64,000 nt of DNA, taken from contig NZ_LXEV01000020.1 in the NCBI RefSeq assembly GCF_001654965.1, forward strand, positions 62,001-126,000. The letters run 5' to 3'. The notes below the pieces were generated by a model. It saw only the letters and a list, made by a program, of their open reading frames with translations. It made no database searches and was not told where the DNA came from. Origin of the DNA: Proteus hauseri ATCC 700826 (GTDB taxonomy: Bacteria > Pseudomonadota > Gammaproteobacteria > Enterobacterales > Enterobacteriaceae). Below are positions 41,008-51,572 of this stretch, one piece after another (within the stretch, counting starts at the first letter, position 1; every line of letters begins with the position of its first letter). The position numbers and the translations under genes were made by a program.

Positions 41008-41348
41008 AGCGCGTCAAGCATCCTCACGGAGCGTTTTTATGTCAGCTAAATCGTTAAGGTTGGAGAGTATACCCGAATATGACAACAATGGAGTCACTAA
41101 TCGATGATATTTCTCTGCGACATAAAAACAAGCTATAAAACTTCGATCAGTTTACCACGTTAAACATAATTTGGGAGTAGCTTAGCATCATTTACCAAAT
41201 AAATTGATTACAACTATTAATAAACTGTTAACATTCTTTTGACTTTTGATGTTTTCAATTGAAGTTTCGACTGGCTAAAGCTATTTTTCACGAGTAAGCT
41301 TTGGTTATATAACCGTTAAATAGTCGTGTTAACTAAAAGGTTTTTTCT
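41008..41348. other. pncB-pepN divergent intergenic region
   Basis: 341 bp between divergent genes, presumably carrying both promoters. A TTGAAG with TATTTT 17 bp later (about 41261-41289) is a weak promoter candidate for pepN. Otherwise nothing stands out. Confidence 0.45.
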
Positions 41349-43964
41349 ATGACACAACAAAGAATTGCTAAATATCGTAAAGATTACCGCGCTCCTGACT
41401 ACACTATCACCGATATTCATCTTGATTTTATTCTCGATAAAGAAAATACACAGGTTACAGCGATTAGCCAATGTAAACGCTTAGCTTCAACATCAGTACC
41501 TTTAGTGTTAGACGGCGAAGATCTCAAATTAAAATCAATAACTGTTAATGATGTTGCTTGGACACAATATAAAGAAGAAAACGGCAAACTCATCATTGAG
41601 CAACTTCCTGAACAGTTTACTTTAAAAATTATCAATGAGATTAATCCTTCGGCAAATACGGCATTAGAAGGCTTATACGTATCCGGTGATGCGTTGTGTA
41701 CACAATGTGAAGCAGAAGGTTTCCGCCATATTACCTATTATTTAGATAGACCTGATGTATTAGCACGTTACACCACAACAATCACCGCAGATAAAAAACA
41801 GTACCCTTATTTACTCTCTAACGGTAACCGAAGAGCACAAGGCGAACTAGAAGATGGTCGTCATTGGGTAACATGGGAAGATCCACATCCAAAACCAAGT
41901 TATCTCTTTGCTGTGGTTGCTGGCGATTTTGATGTTTTGCGTGATACTTTCACCACCAAAAGTGGTCGCAACGTTGCTTTAGAGCTTTTTGTTGATAAAG
42001 GTAATCTTGATCGTGCTGATTGGGCAATGACATCCCTAAAAAATGCGATGGCATGGGATCAATCACGTTTCAATTTAGAATATGACCTTGATATTTACAT
42101 GATAGTCGCGGTCGATTTCTTTAATATGGGCGCAATGGAAAATAAAGGCTTAAACGTTTTTAACTCTAAATACGTGCTCGCAAAAAGTGAAACAGCAACT
42201 GACAAAGACTATTTAGGTATTGAGTCTGTTATCGGCCATGAATATTTTCATAACTGGACGGGTAACCGTATTACTTGTCGTGATTGGTTCCAGTTAAGCC
42301 TAAAAGAAGGTTTAACCGTTTTTCGTGATCAAGAATTTAGCTCTGATTTAGGCTCTCGCTCTGTGAATCGTATCAATAATGTACGAGTGATGCGTACCGC
42401 TCAATTCGCAGAAGATGCAAGCCCAATGGCACACCCAATTCGTCCTGATAGTGTCATTGAAATGAATAATTTCTATACCTTAACCGTGTATGAAAAAGGT
42501 TCTGAAGTGATCCGTATGATCCACACGCTATTAGGTGAAAAGCGATTCCAAGCGGGTATTCATATGTATGTTCACCGCCACGATGGCAGTGCAGCAACTT
42601 GTGATGATTTTATTCAAGCGATGGAAGATGCTTCTGATGTTGATCTTACCTTATTCCGTCGTTGGTATAGTCAATCAGGTACACCACAGCTAACGGTTCG
42701 TGATAGTTATGATGCTAATAAAAAACAATATACTTTAACTGTTAGTCAAATGACGGCACCGACAGCCGATCAAACTGAAAAACAGCCGTTACATATTCCA
42801 TTAGATATTGAATTATACGATACCAAAGGTAATGTGATCCCACTGCGTTCACAAGGTCAAACTATTTCTAATGTATTGAATGTGGTACGTGAAGAGCAGC
42901 AGTTTGTCTTTGACGATGTACCAGAGCAGCCAATTCCTTCTTTATTACGAGAGTTCTCGGCGCCAGTAAAATTAGATTATCCATTTACTGATGAACAACT
43001 TTCTTTCTTGATGAAATATGCACGTAATGCATTCTCTCGTTGGGATGCTGCGCAATCACTGCTTGGCCGCTATATAAAAGAAAATGTGGCTAGAGTACAA
43101 AAAGGTGAAGCATTAGTTTTACCTGACATGGTGATTGATGCTTTCCGATCTGTATTATTAGATAAAGATATTGATCCCGCTTTAGCCGCGTTGATCTTAA
43201 CGTTGCCAACAGATTTAGAAGCAGGTGAAGCATTTGCCATCATTGATCCCTCTGCGGTTCATCAAGCATTGCATTTTATTCGTACAACGCTAGCAACAGA
43301 AATGGCAGATGAATTCTCTGCGGTTTATCACTCAATGCATATTGGTGCTTATCGAGTTGATCATGGTGATATTGCTAAACGTGATCTGCGAAATGTTTGT
43401 CTGGGTTATTTAGCGTTTGAAAATCAGCAAACTGGTAATCAATTAGTTGAAGCTCAATATCATAATAGCGATAACATGACAGATGCTTTAGCTGCATTGC
43501 ACAGTGCTGTTATGGCAGATTTACCTTGTAAAGCGGCGTTATTACAAGCCTTTGATGATAAATGGCACCAAGACGGCTTAGTCATGGATAAGTGGTTTAG
43601 TTTACAAGCCACCAGCCCAGCTAAAGATGTACTCCAAACCGTGCGTAATTTGTTATCTCATCGTTCATTTACTCTCGCTAACCCGAATCGCACACGAGCA
43701 TTAATTGGTGCTTTTGTAACAAATAACCCAGTGGCTTTCCATGCCGAAGATGGCTCTGGATATTTGTTATTGACAGAAATTCTGACTGACTTAAATAGTC
43801 GCAATCCACAAGTTGCTTCTCGCTTAATTGAGCCTTTTATTCGCTTAAAACGTTATGATGCAGCTCGTCAGGAAAAAATGCGAGCAGAGTTATTAAAGCT
43901 AAAAGCGCTAGATAACTTGTCAGGTGATTTATATGAAAAGATCACTAAAGCATTGGCTGATTAA
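41349..43964 (+). CDS. pepN: Aminopeptidase N (M1 family)
   Basis: 871 residues (E. coli 870). It is the main cytosolic broad-specificity aminopeptidase. The zinc motif HEYFH is at 297-301, followed 18 residues on by the third ligand Glu in LKEGLTVFRDQEF, and the exopeptidase motif GAMEN lies at about 260-264. The four-domain M1 architecture is intact to the C-terminus. In E. coli the ssu operon separates it from pyrD; here only a 203-bp spacer with a terminator does. Confidence 0.98.
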   Translation: MTQQRIAKYRKDYRAPDYTITDIHLDFILDKENTQVTAISQCKRLASTSVPLVLDGEDLKLKSITVNDVAWTQYKEENGKLIIEQLPEQFTLKIINEINPSANTALEGLYVSGDALCTQCEAEGFRHITYYLDRPDVLARYTTTITADKKQYPYLLSNGNRRAQGELEDGRHWVTWEDPHPKPSYLFAVVAGDFDVLRDTFTTKSGRNVALELFVDKGNLDRADWAMTSLKNAMAWDQSRFNLEYDLDIYMIVAVDFFNMGAMENKGLNVFNSKYVLAKSETATDKDYLGIESVIGHEYFHNWTGNRITCRDWFQLSLKEGLTVFRDQEFSSDLGSRSVNRINNVRVMRTAQFAEDASPMAHPIRPDSVIEMNNFYTLTVYEKGSEVIRMIHTLLGEKRFQAGIHMYVHRHDGSAATCDDFIQAMEDASDVDLTLFRRWYSQSGTPQLTVRDSYDANKKQYTLTVSQMTAPTADQTEKQPLHIPLDIELYDTKGNVIPLRSQGQTISNVLNVVREEQQFVFDDVPEQPIPSLLREFSAPVKLDYPFTDEQLSFLMKYARNAFSRWDAAQSLLGRYIKENVARVQKGEALVLPDMVIDAFRSVLLDKDIDPALAALILTLPTDLEAGEAFAIIDPSAVHQALHFIRTTLATEMADEFSAVYHSMHIGAYRVDHGDIAKRDLRNVCLGYLAFENQQTGNQLVEAQYHNSDNMTDALAALHSAVMADLPCKAALLQAFDDKWHQDGLVMDKWFSLQATSPAKDVLQTVRNLLSHRSFTLANPNRTRALIGAFVTNNPVAFHAEDGSGYLLLTEILTDLNSRNPQVASRLIEPFIRLKRYDAARQEKMRAELLKLKALDNLSGDLYEKITKALAD

Positions 43965-44024
43965 TAACACGCACAATATCACTTTATGAATGAATAGAGA
44001 GTGTTAAATCATAACGGTAATCAG

Positions 44025-44050
44025 ATCCCCAGCGTAGTCTGGGGATTTTT
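44025..44050 (+). terminator. Terminator after pepN
   Basis: ATCCCCAG-CGTAGT-CTGGGGAT, an 8-bp G+C-rich stem followed by Ts, about 60 bp past the pepN stop. Confidence 0.92.
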
Positions 44051-44167
44051 ATTGGCAATTGCTAAATTAGAACGTTTACTTTTAGGATGTTTCTCTATAT
44101 GATGCTCGACGCTTAAATCGTCGTAGACACATCATTCCTAATACCCGATATTCTCAATGGAGATCGT

Positions 44168-45178
44168 ATGTATTATTCCCTAGTCAGGAAGGCATTGTTT
44201 CGGCTAGACCCTGAACGTGCCCATGATTTTACCTTCCGTCAATTAAAACGTTTATCTCATTCCCCATTTCAATTTCTAATTCAACAATCGCTTCCTTCAA
44301 AACCCGTTTCTTGTATGGGACTCTCATTTAAAAATCCACTTGGTCTTGCTGCTGGTCTTGATAAGAATGGCGATTGCATAGATGCATTGGGTGCAATGGG
44401 TTTTGGTTTTATTGAAGTGGGTACAGTGACACCACGCCCTCAAGTAGGAAATGATAAACCTCGGTTATTTCGCTTAGTCGAGGCTGAAGGTCTAATTAAC
44501 CGAATGGGCTTTAATAATTTAGGTGTTGATAACTTGATTGAGAACGTAAAACAATCACGTTATGGCGGTGTGCTAGGTATTAATATTGGCAAAAATAAAG
44601 ATACCCCTGTCGAGCAAGGAAAAGATGACTACCTAATTTGTATGGAGAAAGTCTATCCTTATGCGGGTTATATCGCGATTAATATCTCATCACCAAATAC
44701 CCCAGGTTTGCGTTCACTACAATATGGTGAAGCATTAGATGATCTTTTATCTGCAATAAAAAATAAACAACTTGAGTTGCAAGGTAAATATCAAAAATAT
44801 GTACCTGTTGCAGTAAAAATAGCACCGGATTTAACGCATGAAGAATTAATCCAAGTTGCAGATAGTTTAGTTCGACATCATATTGATGGTGTTATTGCAA
44901 CAAATACAACATTAGATAAAACATTAGTAAATGGATTAAATCATTGTAATGAAGCAGGTGGATTAAGTGGGCGTCCGGTTCAATCTAAAAGCACGCAAAT
45001 AATCCAACAATTAAATGATGAATTAAAAGGTGCATTACCTATTATTGGTGTTGGTGGAATTGACTCATTAACAGCAGCAAGAGAGAAAATGGATGCAGGA
45101 GCATCGCTTATTCAAATCTATTCTGGTTTCATTTATCACGGCCCCGCACTTATCAAATCTATAATTAATCATATTTAA
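44168..45178 (+). CDS. pyrD: Dihydroorotate dehydrogenase (quinone), class 2
   Basis: 336 residues, the same as E. coli PyrD. It oxidises dihydroorotate to orotate with FMN and passes electrons to ubiquinone at the inner membrane. The N-terminal helix ([21 protein letters not shown]) is the class 2 membrane-association segment. The catalytic Ser175 is in [14 protein letters not shown] precedes the ATG. The leader contains a small CGACG/CGTCG hairpin. Confidence 0.97.
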   Translation: MYYSLVRKALFRLDPERAHDFTFRQLKRLSHSPFQFLIQQSLPSKPVSCMGLSFKNPLGLAAGLDKNGDCIDALGAMGFGFIEVGTVTPRPQVGNDKPRLFRLVEAEGLINRMGFNNLGVDNLIENVKQSRYGGVLGINIGKNKDTPVEQGKDDYLICMEKVYPYAGYIAINISSPNTPGLRSLQYGEALDDLLSAIKNKQLELQGKYQKYVPVAVKIAPDLTHEELIQVADSLVRHHIDGVIATNTTLDKTLVNGLNHCNEAGGLSGRPVQSKSTQIIQQLNDELKGALPIIGVGGIDSLTAAREKMDAGASLIQIYSGFIYHGPALIKSIINHI

Positions 45179-45193
45179 TTACATCTAAATAAT

Positions 45194-45218
45194 GGGACAG
45201 GGGCTTTTCTTCTGTCCC
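45194..45218 (+). terminator. Hairpin after pyrD
   Basis: GGGACAG and CTGTCCC form a 7-bp stem over an 11-nt loop just past the pyrD stop. No T-run follows directly, so termination efficiency is doubtful. Confidence 0.45.
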
Positions 45219-45399
45219 TAACTCGTTTATATTGCCTCTAGTTGATTATTTTTTATTAAATTGCACTAATTGTGCTTAATTAATAGTAAAATGAATCCTG
45301 TTTTTGATAGGTGATATTAAATATTTTATTTATGTCATCTGTTTTTCGATTAGTTGTATAGACAATAAAGCAGGTAATGAATCGAAGGGGGATTAATTA

Positions 45400-45951
45400 G
45401 TGATAATAAAACCCGATGATCGCTGGCGTTGGTATTTTGATGATGAACAACAACGGCTGATGCTTGATTTAGCAAATGGTATGGTTTTTCGCTGCCGTTT
45501 TCCAAGCAAAATGCTAAGTGATTGTGCTTGCCAATCAGCATCTTTTACCGTTGATGATGCCGCTCTTTATTATGGATATGATGAGCAAATTCGCAAAATA
45601 GATATGCCATCTGAATCAAGAGCTGAATTAGCTTTAAATGCATTAATTGCCCATCGCTTTTTAAAACCACTAATGCCTAAAAGCTGGTATTTTGAAGTTA
45701 ATTGTAATCAATTAACGCCTTATTTATCACAAGTGGTCGAAGTTTCATTAAAAGATGGCAATGAGAAAGCTCTCTTTTTAGTGACAGAAGTGGGTACTCA
45801 AGCTTGTTTATGTTTATTAGCTCAACCGCAATTAGCGTTATTTGATAAAACACTTAATTTTTGTGACCCAATAAAAATTATGAATGACAGGTTAAGCGAA
45901 TATCATAAAGTGTCAGCGTCAGGATCATTATTGTACGGAAAGGTTATTTAA
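45400..45951 (+). CDS. zapC: Cell division protein ZapC
   Basis: 183 residues (E. coli 180) starting at a GTG at 45400, which has AAGGGGG 8 nt upstream. The start IIKPDDRWRWYFDDEQQRLMLDLANGM matches E. coli ZapC. ZapC binds FtsZ and stabilises protofilament bundles at the Z ring in the cytosol. The C-terminal CLLAQPQLAL and DPIKIMNDRL are conserved. It follows pyrD, as in E. coli. Confidence 0.92.
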   Translation: MIIKPDDRWRWYFDDEQQRLMLDLANGMVFRCRFPSKMLSDCACQSASFTVDDAALYYGYDEQIRKIDMPSESRAELALNALIAHRFLKPLMPKSWYFEVNCNQLTPYLSQVVEVSLKDGNEKALFLVTEVGTQACLCLLAQPQLALFDKTLNFCDPIKIMNDRLSEYHKVSASGSLLYGKVI

Positions 45952-45952
45952 C

Positions 45953-45982
45953 AAAAAGAGTAAAAAGGATTTACTCTTTTTT
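45953..45982 (+). terminator. Terminator after zapC
   Basis: AAAAGAGTAAA and TTTACTCTTTT form an 11-bp stem with a 5-nt loop and trailing Ts, immediately after the zapC stop. Confidence 0.85.
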
Positions 45983-46144
45983 ATCATCCCCCCTTTAAAT
46001 CATGCCTCCTAAAATCAAATTCCCATAATTCTCTTTGCGATATTTCCACAAAGAAAAATAAAAAATATATTTATAAATAGGATGCTTAATAAGAAAATTC
46101 TTATTAAATATGTTTATTTATATAGGAGAAATAAAGAAAAGAAT

Positions 46145-46171
46145 AAGAAGGCAATAACAAATTACCTTCTT
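46145..46171 (-). terminator. Terminator after ycbX
   Basis: AAGAAGGCAAT and ATTACCTTCTT pair at 10 of 11 positions with a 5-nt loop, about 23 bp past the ycbX stop on the minus strand. Confidence 0.6.
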
Positions 46172-46193
46172 TTATTTGTGATAAAATCGAGTA

Positions 46194-47330
46194 TTATTTT
46201 TTCTTAAAAGAAAGTTTCACGTTTCCTTTAGGAATACAACTACAAGCAAGAATTTTCCCTGCACGTTTAATAGCACCTGCTTTTAATGCAGCAACATCAC
46301 CATCATCTAATTGAATGACACAAGAACCACAAAGTCCTGCTCGACAACTATAAGGAATATTATGACCGTTATTTTCGAGTTGTTCTAATAACACTTCTTG
46401 GTTATTACCTTCAAAAGTGACGCCATTAAATTCTATCGTGACAGATTGTTCACAGTTCTGTTCAATAGCAGGTGTTATAGATTCAACCGGTGTAGTAACT
46501 ATTGGTGTAGTAATAAGGTATTGCTTGGCTTTTTTATACGCTAATACTTCAACGACATCGCCAACACGAATAATACCTGTTTGGCGAATAATGACATTTT
46601 GGCCAAAATCGACATCACCTTTTTCATCACTACGGAATGTTTGCAGTGTCGCTAAGGGTTCTGTGTTAGGATGTTTGACGCCTTTATCAATACTGATAGT
46701 TGTCATGATGCAGCGACTACAAGGTTTCATGAGATCCATAACGACTGAGCCGACACGTATTGTTTGCCAAGTATCTTCTTCAAAAGGTTTTGCACCCGTA
46801 ACTAAGATATTGCCGCGAAATTGTTCAATATTAATTGAAGCAGAGCAACGTTGTTGCAAATATTGAAACGAAGCTTCGTTAATTAATAAATAAGGATAGC
46901 CATCAGCAAACGAAACGGCTGTATCAGGGCTTTTTTTCACGCGACGAGTTGGCTTTTCGCCTGTCCATCGCAGTTGAACATCCATATTTAAATACCGGCT
47001 GAACCACTGATTTATTTCATCTGGTGCGACATACGCGGTAAAATGATTTCCCCAAACTTCTGTTGGCTGCAATGTGGTTTTAAAATCCTGATAAGTAATA
47101 GCGATACCTTCGCCATCAGGTGCTTGAATATAAATACCATTTGCCATAGCGGTTGGGATAAAACACAGCAAGTTAGGAAATTTTCGTGCAGTAAGAAAAG
47201 TACCTTCAGGGGTGGTTATCATAAAATCACGATCAAACGTGAATCCGCTTTCGCGAGCAAAAGCCTGAGAAAGGCGAATTCCTTTCATTGATTTAACTGG
47301 GTGAACATAAAGGCGTGATACGTTGATCAT
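46194..47330 (-). CDS. ycbX: YcbX, MOSC-domain 2Fe-2S protein (N-hydroxylated base detoxification)
   Basis: 378 residues. An N-terminal MOSC beta-barrel domain (start INVSRLYVHPVKSMKG) and a MOSC domain with the conserved Cys in MKPCSRCIMTT precede a C-terminal plant-type ferredoxin domain with Cys at 329, 334, 337 and 363/365 (CRAGLCGSC). E. coli YcbX uses the molybdenum cofactor to reduce N-hydroxylated bases such as 6-hydroxylaminopurine. It is divergent from rlmL, as in E. coli. Confidence 0.93.
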   Translation of the reverse strand: MINVSRLYVHPVKSMKGIRLSQAFARESGFTFDRDFMITTPEGTFLTARKFPNLLCFIPTAMANGIYIQAPDGEGIAITYQDFKTTLQPTEVWGNHFTAYVAPDEINQWFSRYLNMDVQLRWTGEKPTRRVKKSPDTAVSFADGYPYLLINEASFQYLQQRCSASINIEQFRGNILVTGAKPFEEDTWQTIRVGSVVMDLMKPCSRCIMTTISIDKGVKHPNTEPLATLQTFRSDEKGDVDFGQNVIIRQTGIIRVGDVVEVLAYKKAKQYLITTPIVTTPVESITPAIEQNCEQSVTIEFNGVTFEGNNQEVLLEQLENNGHNIPYSCRAGLCGSCVIQLDDGDVAALKAGAIKRAGKILACSCIPKGNVKLSFKKK

Positions 47331-47437
47331 GACTGCTCCAAAAAGACTTTATTATTTTTTATAGCCAGTAACTTTATGACAACGTAATACAATTAGCTAT
47401 AATGCCCAACAATTTTATTTTAGGTGGTAACAATATT

Positions 47438-49552
47438 ATGCGCTCTCTGTTTGCCAGCACAGGCCGAGGTCTGGAAGAACTATTAAAATCTGAACTTGAG
47501 CATCTAGGTGCTCAGTCTTGCCAGATAACTCAAGGTGGTGTTTATTTTCGTGCTGATGATAAAACCATGTATCAATCTTTACTCTGGAGCCGTTTAGCAT
47601 CGCGGATCATACTTCCGCTAAATGAATTTAATGTCTACAGTGATTTAGATTTATATCTTGGTGTGCAATCAATTGACTGGAGTGAAATTTTTACTGTTAA
47701 TGAAACCTTTGCCATTCATTTTAGTGGCACCAACGATGTTATCCGCAACAGCCAATATGGCGCATTAAAAGCAAAAGATGCCATTGTCGATTCATTCCAG
47801 CGCAAATTGGGGCAACGTCCTGATGTTGCTAAACAATCTCCTGATATTAGACTGACTATTCATCTACATAAAGAAAAAGCCTCTTTATCATTAGACTTAA
47901 GTGGTGATGGCTTACATCAACGTGGTTATCGTGACTTAACTGGGCAAGCACCACTAAAAGAGAACTTAGCCGCAGCCATTATTATGCGTTCAGGTTGGAA
48001 AACAGACACTCCATTAATTGATCCAATGTGTGGTTCAGGCACTTTATTAATTGAAGCTGCAATGATGGCGACAGATTGTGCGCCAGCATTAAATCGCGTG
48101 CATTGGGGATTTCGTCATTGGTTAGGTCATGATGAAATGCTGTGGAAAGAAGTCACTCAAGAAGCATTTTCTCGCTTTCGTGAAGGCAAAAAAAATGCTA
48201 TCGCCCGTTTTTATGGTTTTGATGTTGATAAACGTGTGCTTGATATGGCAAGAGCTAATGCACGCAGAGCTGATGTCGCTGATCTTATTACCTTTACACA
48301 AGGTGATGCCGCAAAACTGACGAATCCTATTGCGGGTGAAATTAAAGGAACCATCATCAGTAATCCACCTTATGGTGAGCGTTTAGAAAGCGAACCAGCA
48401 CTAATTGCCTTACACAGTCAGTTAGGAAGAGCTATAAAAGCACACTTCCCAGGCTGGAGATTATCACTATTTAGTGCTTCGCCTGAGCTATTAAGTTGTA
48501 TTCAGCTACGAGCAGAACGTGAGTTTAAAGCTAAAAATGGTCCACTTGATTGTGTACAGAAAAACTATTTACTTTCTGATACCCCTTCAACAATCAACAC
48601 GGGTTTAGCTGAAGATTTTGCAAACCGTTTACGCAAAAATGAGAAAAAACTCGCGAAATGGGCAAAACAACAACAGATTGAATGTTATAGATTATACGAT
48701 GCGGATTTACCTGAATATAATGTTGCTGTAGACCGTTATGGCGAGAAAGTTATTATTCAAGAATATGCACCACCAAAAACAATTAATGAGCATAAAGCTC
48801 GCCAGCGTCTCTTTGATGTCATCAGCGCGACAATGGAAGTGTTAGCACTACGGTCTGATCAACTGATTTTGAAAACACGCCAACGTCAAAAAGGCAAGCA
48901 ACAGTATGAAAAAATGGCTGAGAAAGGTGACTTTTTCTTAGTTGATGAATTTGGTGCAAAATTCTGGGTGAATTTAACCGATTATCTAGACACAGGACTG
49001 TTTTTAGACCACCGCATTGCTCGTAAAATGCTAGGCGAAATGAGCAAAGGAAAAGATTTCTTAAATCTGTTTGCTTATACCGGAACCGCCTCTGTTCATG
49101 CGGGATTAGGTGGTGCAAAAAGTACGACGACGGTTGATATGTCACGTACTTACCTTGAATGGGCTGAAAAGAACTTTCAAGCGAATGGCTTAACCGGTAG
49201 ACAACATCGCTTAATGCAAGCCGATTGCTTACAGTGGTTAATGCAGAGTAATGAACAGTTCGATGTGATTTTTATTGATCCACCGACTTTTTCTAACTCT
49301 AAGCGAATGGAAAATACATTTGATGTTCAGCGAGATCATATCGAGCTAATGAAACATCTCAAACGTCTGTTAAGAAAAGGGGGCACTATTATGTTCTCTA
49401 ATAACAAACGTGGATTCAAAATGGATAATGACGAATTAGCAAAAATTGGGCTATCTGCAAAAGAAATTACGCAAAAAACATTGTCGCAAGATTTTGCACG
49501 TAACCGTCAAATCCACAATTGCTGGCTATTATGTCATGCTGGTGAGGAATAA
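47438..49552 (+). CDS. rlmL: 23S rRNA methyltransferase RlmKL (m2G2445/m7G2069)
   Basis: 704 residues from the ATG at 47438 ([16 protein letters not shown]), preceded by AGGTGG; an in-frame ATG at 47402 would add 12 residues without homology. An N-terminal THUMP domain and RlmL methyltransferase ([23 protein letters not shown]) are fused to a C-terminal RlmK methyltransferase ([26 protein letters not shown]). It makes m2G2445 and m7G2069 in 23S rRNA. uup starts 6 bp after the stop. Confidence 0.96.
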   Translation: MRSLFASTGRGLEELLKSELEHLGAQSCQITQGGVYFRADDKTMYQSLLWSRLASRIILPLNEFNVYSDLDLYLGVQSIDWSEIFTVNETFAIHFSGTNDVIRNSQYGALKAKDAIVDSFQRKLGQRPDVAKQSPDIRLTIHLHKEKASLSLDLSGDGLHQRGYRDLTGQAPLKENLAAAIIMRSGWKTDTPLIDPMCGSGTLLIEAAMMATDCAPALNRVHWGFRHWLGHDEMLWKEVTQEAFSRFREGKKNAIARFYGFDVDKRVLDMARANARRADVADLITFTQGDAAKLTNPIAGEIKGTIISNPPYGERLESEPALIALHSQLGRAIKAHFPGWRLSLFSASPELLSCIQLRAEREFKAKNGPLDCVQKNYLLSDTPSTINTGLAEDFANRLRKNEKKLAKWAKQQQIECYRLYDADLPEYNVAVDRYGEKVIIQEYAPPKTINEHKARQRLFDVISATMEVLALRSDQLILKTRQRQKGKQQYEKMAEKGDFFLVDEFGAKFWVNLTDYLDTGLFLDHRIARKMLGEMSKGKDFLNLFAYTGTASVHAGLGGAKSTTTVDMSRTYLEWAEKNFQANGLTGRQHRLMQADCLQWLMQSNEQFDVIFIDPPTFSNSKRMENTFDVQRDHIELMKHLKRLLRKGGTIMFSNNKRGFKMDNDELAKIGLSAKEITQKTLSQDFARNRQIHNCWLLCHAGEE

Positions 49553-49558
49553 TTTACA

Positions 49559-51490
49559 ATGCCATTAATTAGTTTGACTGGGGCTTATTTAGCGTTTAGT
49601 GATGCCCCGTTATTGGATAACACCGATTTATTTATTGATGAAAATGAACGCGTCTGTTTAGTCGGACGCAATGGTGCAGGAAAATCTACACTATTACGTG
49701 TACTAGCCAAAGAACAACAATTAGATGATGGTCAAGTTGTTTACGAGCAAGATCTGGTTACTGCACGTTTACAACAAGATCCACCCAGAAATGTTGAAGG
49801 CACTATTTTTGATTTTGTCGCACAAGGCGTTGAAGAAGATGCTAAATATTTAACGGATTATCACCATATTTCTAAGATAATTGAGACAGATCCATCAGAC
49901 AAAAATCTTAACCGTATGGCGGAACTTCAAGAAGTATTAGATAACCGTAACCTTTGGTTGCTTGATAGCCGTATTGCTGAAGTATTAGAAAAATTAGGTT
50001 TAGACGGCGAAGCACAACTTTCTTCTTTATCGGGGGGATGGTTAAGGAAAGCCGCATTAGGCCGTGCTTTAGTTAGTGCGCCTAAAGTCCTGTTTTTAGA
50101 TGAACCAACGAACCACCTTGATATCGAAACTATTCTTTGGTTAGAGAAGTTTTTAAAAGATTTCCAAGGAAGTATTGTCTTTATTTCCCATGACCGTTCA
50201 TTCATTCGTAATATGGCAACACGTATTATCGATCTTGATCGTGGGCACTTATCCTCATGGCCAGGCAATTACGATAAATATCTTGAAAGCAAAGAAGAAG
50301 CATTGCGTGTTGAAGAACAACAAAATGCAGAGTTTGACCGTAAATTAGCACAAGAAGAAACGTGGATCCGACAAGGTATTAAAGCGCGTCGTACTCGTAA
50401 TGAAGGGCGCGTTAGAGCATTAAAAGCGCTCAGAGTTGAACGAGGTGAGCGCCGAGAAGTACTTGGTAGCGCTCGCATGCAAGTTGAAGAAGCTGCACGT
50501 TCAGGAAAAATTGTCTTTGAGTTGGAAGATGTTAATTACAGTATCGGGTCGCGTACACTGGTACGAAACTTCTCAGCTAAAGTACAGCGTGGCGATAAAA
50601 TTGCTCTTGTAGGGCCTAATGGTTGTGGTAAAACCACACTATTAAAATTGATGCTAGGTGATTTAACAGCAGATAGTGGTCGCGTTCATTGCGGAACTAA
50701 ACTTGAAGTTGCTTATTTTGACCAACATCGAGCAACACTTGATCCTGATAAAACGGTAATGGATAACCTTGCTGAAGGTAAGCAAGAAGTGATGGTAAAT
50801 GGACGTCCTCGCCATGTATTAGGCTATTTACAGGACTTCTTATTTCCACCTAAACGCGCCATGACTCCCGTTCGTGCGCTATCTGGTGGTGAGCGAAATC
50901 GGCTGTTACTTGCACGTTTATTCTTAAAACCAAGTAATTTACTTATTCTTGATGAGCCAACAAACGACCTTGATGTAGAAACATTAGAGTTGTTAGAAGA
51001 GTTGGTCGATGCTTATCAAGGAACAGTTCTACTGGTCAGCCATGATAGAGAGTTTGTTGATAATAGCGTGACTGAGTGCTGGATCTTTGAAGGTGATGGT
51101 AATATTAGTCGCTATGTAGGTGGATATTACGATGCTCAGCAGCAAAGAGCACAATCAGTATCTTTGCGTAGCGAAGCAAATAAATCACCTACAACACCAG
51201 AAAAAACTGAAAAAGACGTAAAAAACAAAGAGAACGCAAGAAAGAACAATCGCGCTGTTAATAAGTTAAGTTATCATTTAACAAGAGAACTTGAGCAGCT
51301 TCCTGCGAAACTAGAAAGTTTAGAAAACGAACTGAGCGCATTGCAAGAAGAAGTTGGGGCTCCTAATTTTTTCACTCGACCTCATGAAGAGACCGAGATA
51401 GTGCTCAAAGCACTCGCAGATAAAGAACTAGAGCTAGAAACAACTTTTGATAGATGGCAAGAGCTAGAGTTAATGCAAAACGGTGAATAG
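49559..51490 (+). CDS. uup: ABC-F family ATPase Uup
   Basis: 643 residues (E. coli 635). It is a soluble ABC-F protein with two ATPase domains and no membrane segments. Walker A motifs are GRNGAGKST (36-44) and GPNGCGKTT (about 351-359), with LSGGWLRKAALGRAL and LSGGERNRLLLARL signatures and two LDEPTN(H/D)LD Walker B motifs. The C-terminal coiled-coil DNA-binding domain is about 550-640. Uup reduces precise transposon excision and acts on branched DNA or ribosomes. It lies 6 bp after rlmL. Confidence 0.95.
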   Translation: MPLISLTGAYLAFSDAPLLDNTDLFIDENERVCLVGRNGAGKSTLLRVLAKEQQLDDGQVVYEQDLVTARLQQDPPRNVEGTIFDFVAQGVEEDAKYLTDYHHISKIIETDPSDKNLNRMAELQEVLDNRNLWLLDSRIAEVLEKLGLDGEAQLSSLSGGWLRKAALGRALVSAPKVLFLDEPTNHLDIETILWLEKFLKDFQGSIVFISHDRSFIRNMATRIIDLDRGHLSSWPGNYDKYLESKEEALRVEEQQNAEFDRKLAQEETWIRQGIKARRTRNEGRVRALKALRVERGERREVLGSARMQVEEAARSGKIVFELEDVNYSIGSRTLVRNFSAKVQRGDKIALVGPNGCGKTTLLKLMLGDLTADSGRVHCGTKLEVAYFDQHRATLDPDKTVMDNLAEGKQEVMVNGRPRHVLGYLQDFLFPPKRAMTPVRALSGGERNRLLLARLFLKPSNLLILDEPTNDLDVETLELLEELVDAYQGTVLLVSHDREFVDNSVTECWIFEGDGNISRYVGGYYDAQQQRAQSVSLRSEANKSPTTPEKTEKDVKNKENARKNNRAVNKLSYHLTRELEQLPAKLESLENELSALQEEVGAPNFFTRPHEETEIVLKALADKELELETTFDRWQELELMQNGE

Positions 51491-51497
51491 CCAAAAT

Positions 51498-51523
51498 AAA
51501 ACGGGGCATAAGCCCCGTTTTTT
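51498..51523 (+). terminator. Terminator after uup
   Basis: AAAACGGGGC-ATAA-GCCCCGTTTTTT, a G+C-rich stem with A- and T-runs, just past the uup stop. Confidence 0.95.
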
Positions 51524-51572
51524 CTTCTAGGATGCAATACTTATTGATAACCAAAATATAAGAGGTGTCGCA

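Noticed and set aside
44060-44090. PurR box upstream of pyrD
   Set aside because: Only the central AACGTTTAC partly fits the consensus; the flanks do not.
46417-46866. 149-residue frame opposite ycbX
   Set aside because: It is antisense to a conserved gene, has no homology I recognise and no initiation signals.
47402-47437. Upstream ATG of rlmL as the true start
   Set aside because: The E. coli start aligns with 47438, which alone has a good AGGTGG ribosome-binding site.
49927-50268. 113-residue minus-strand frame within uup
   Set aside because: It is antisense to conserved ATPase domains, with no support for translation.
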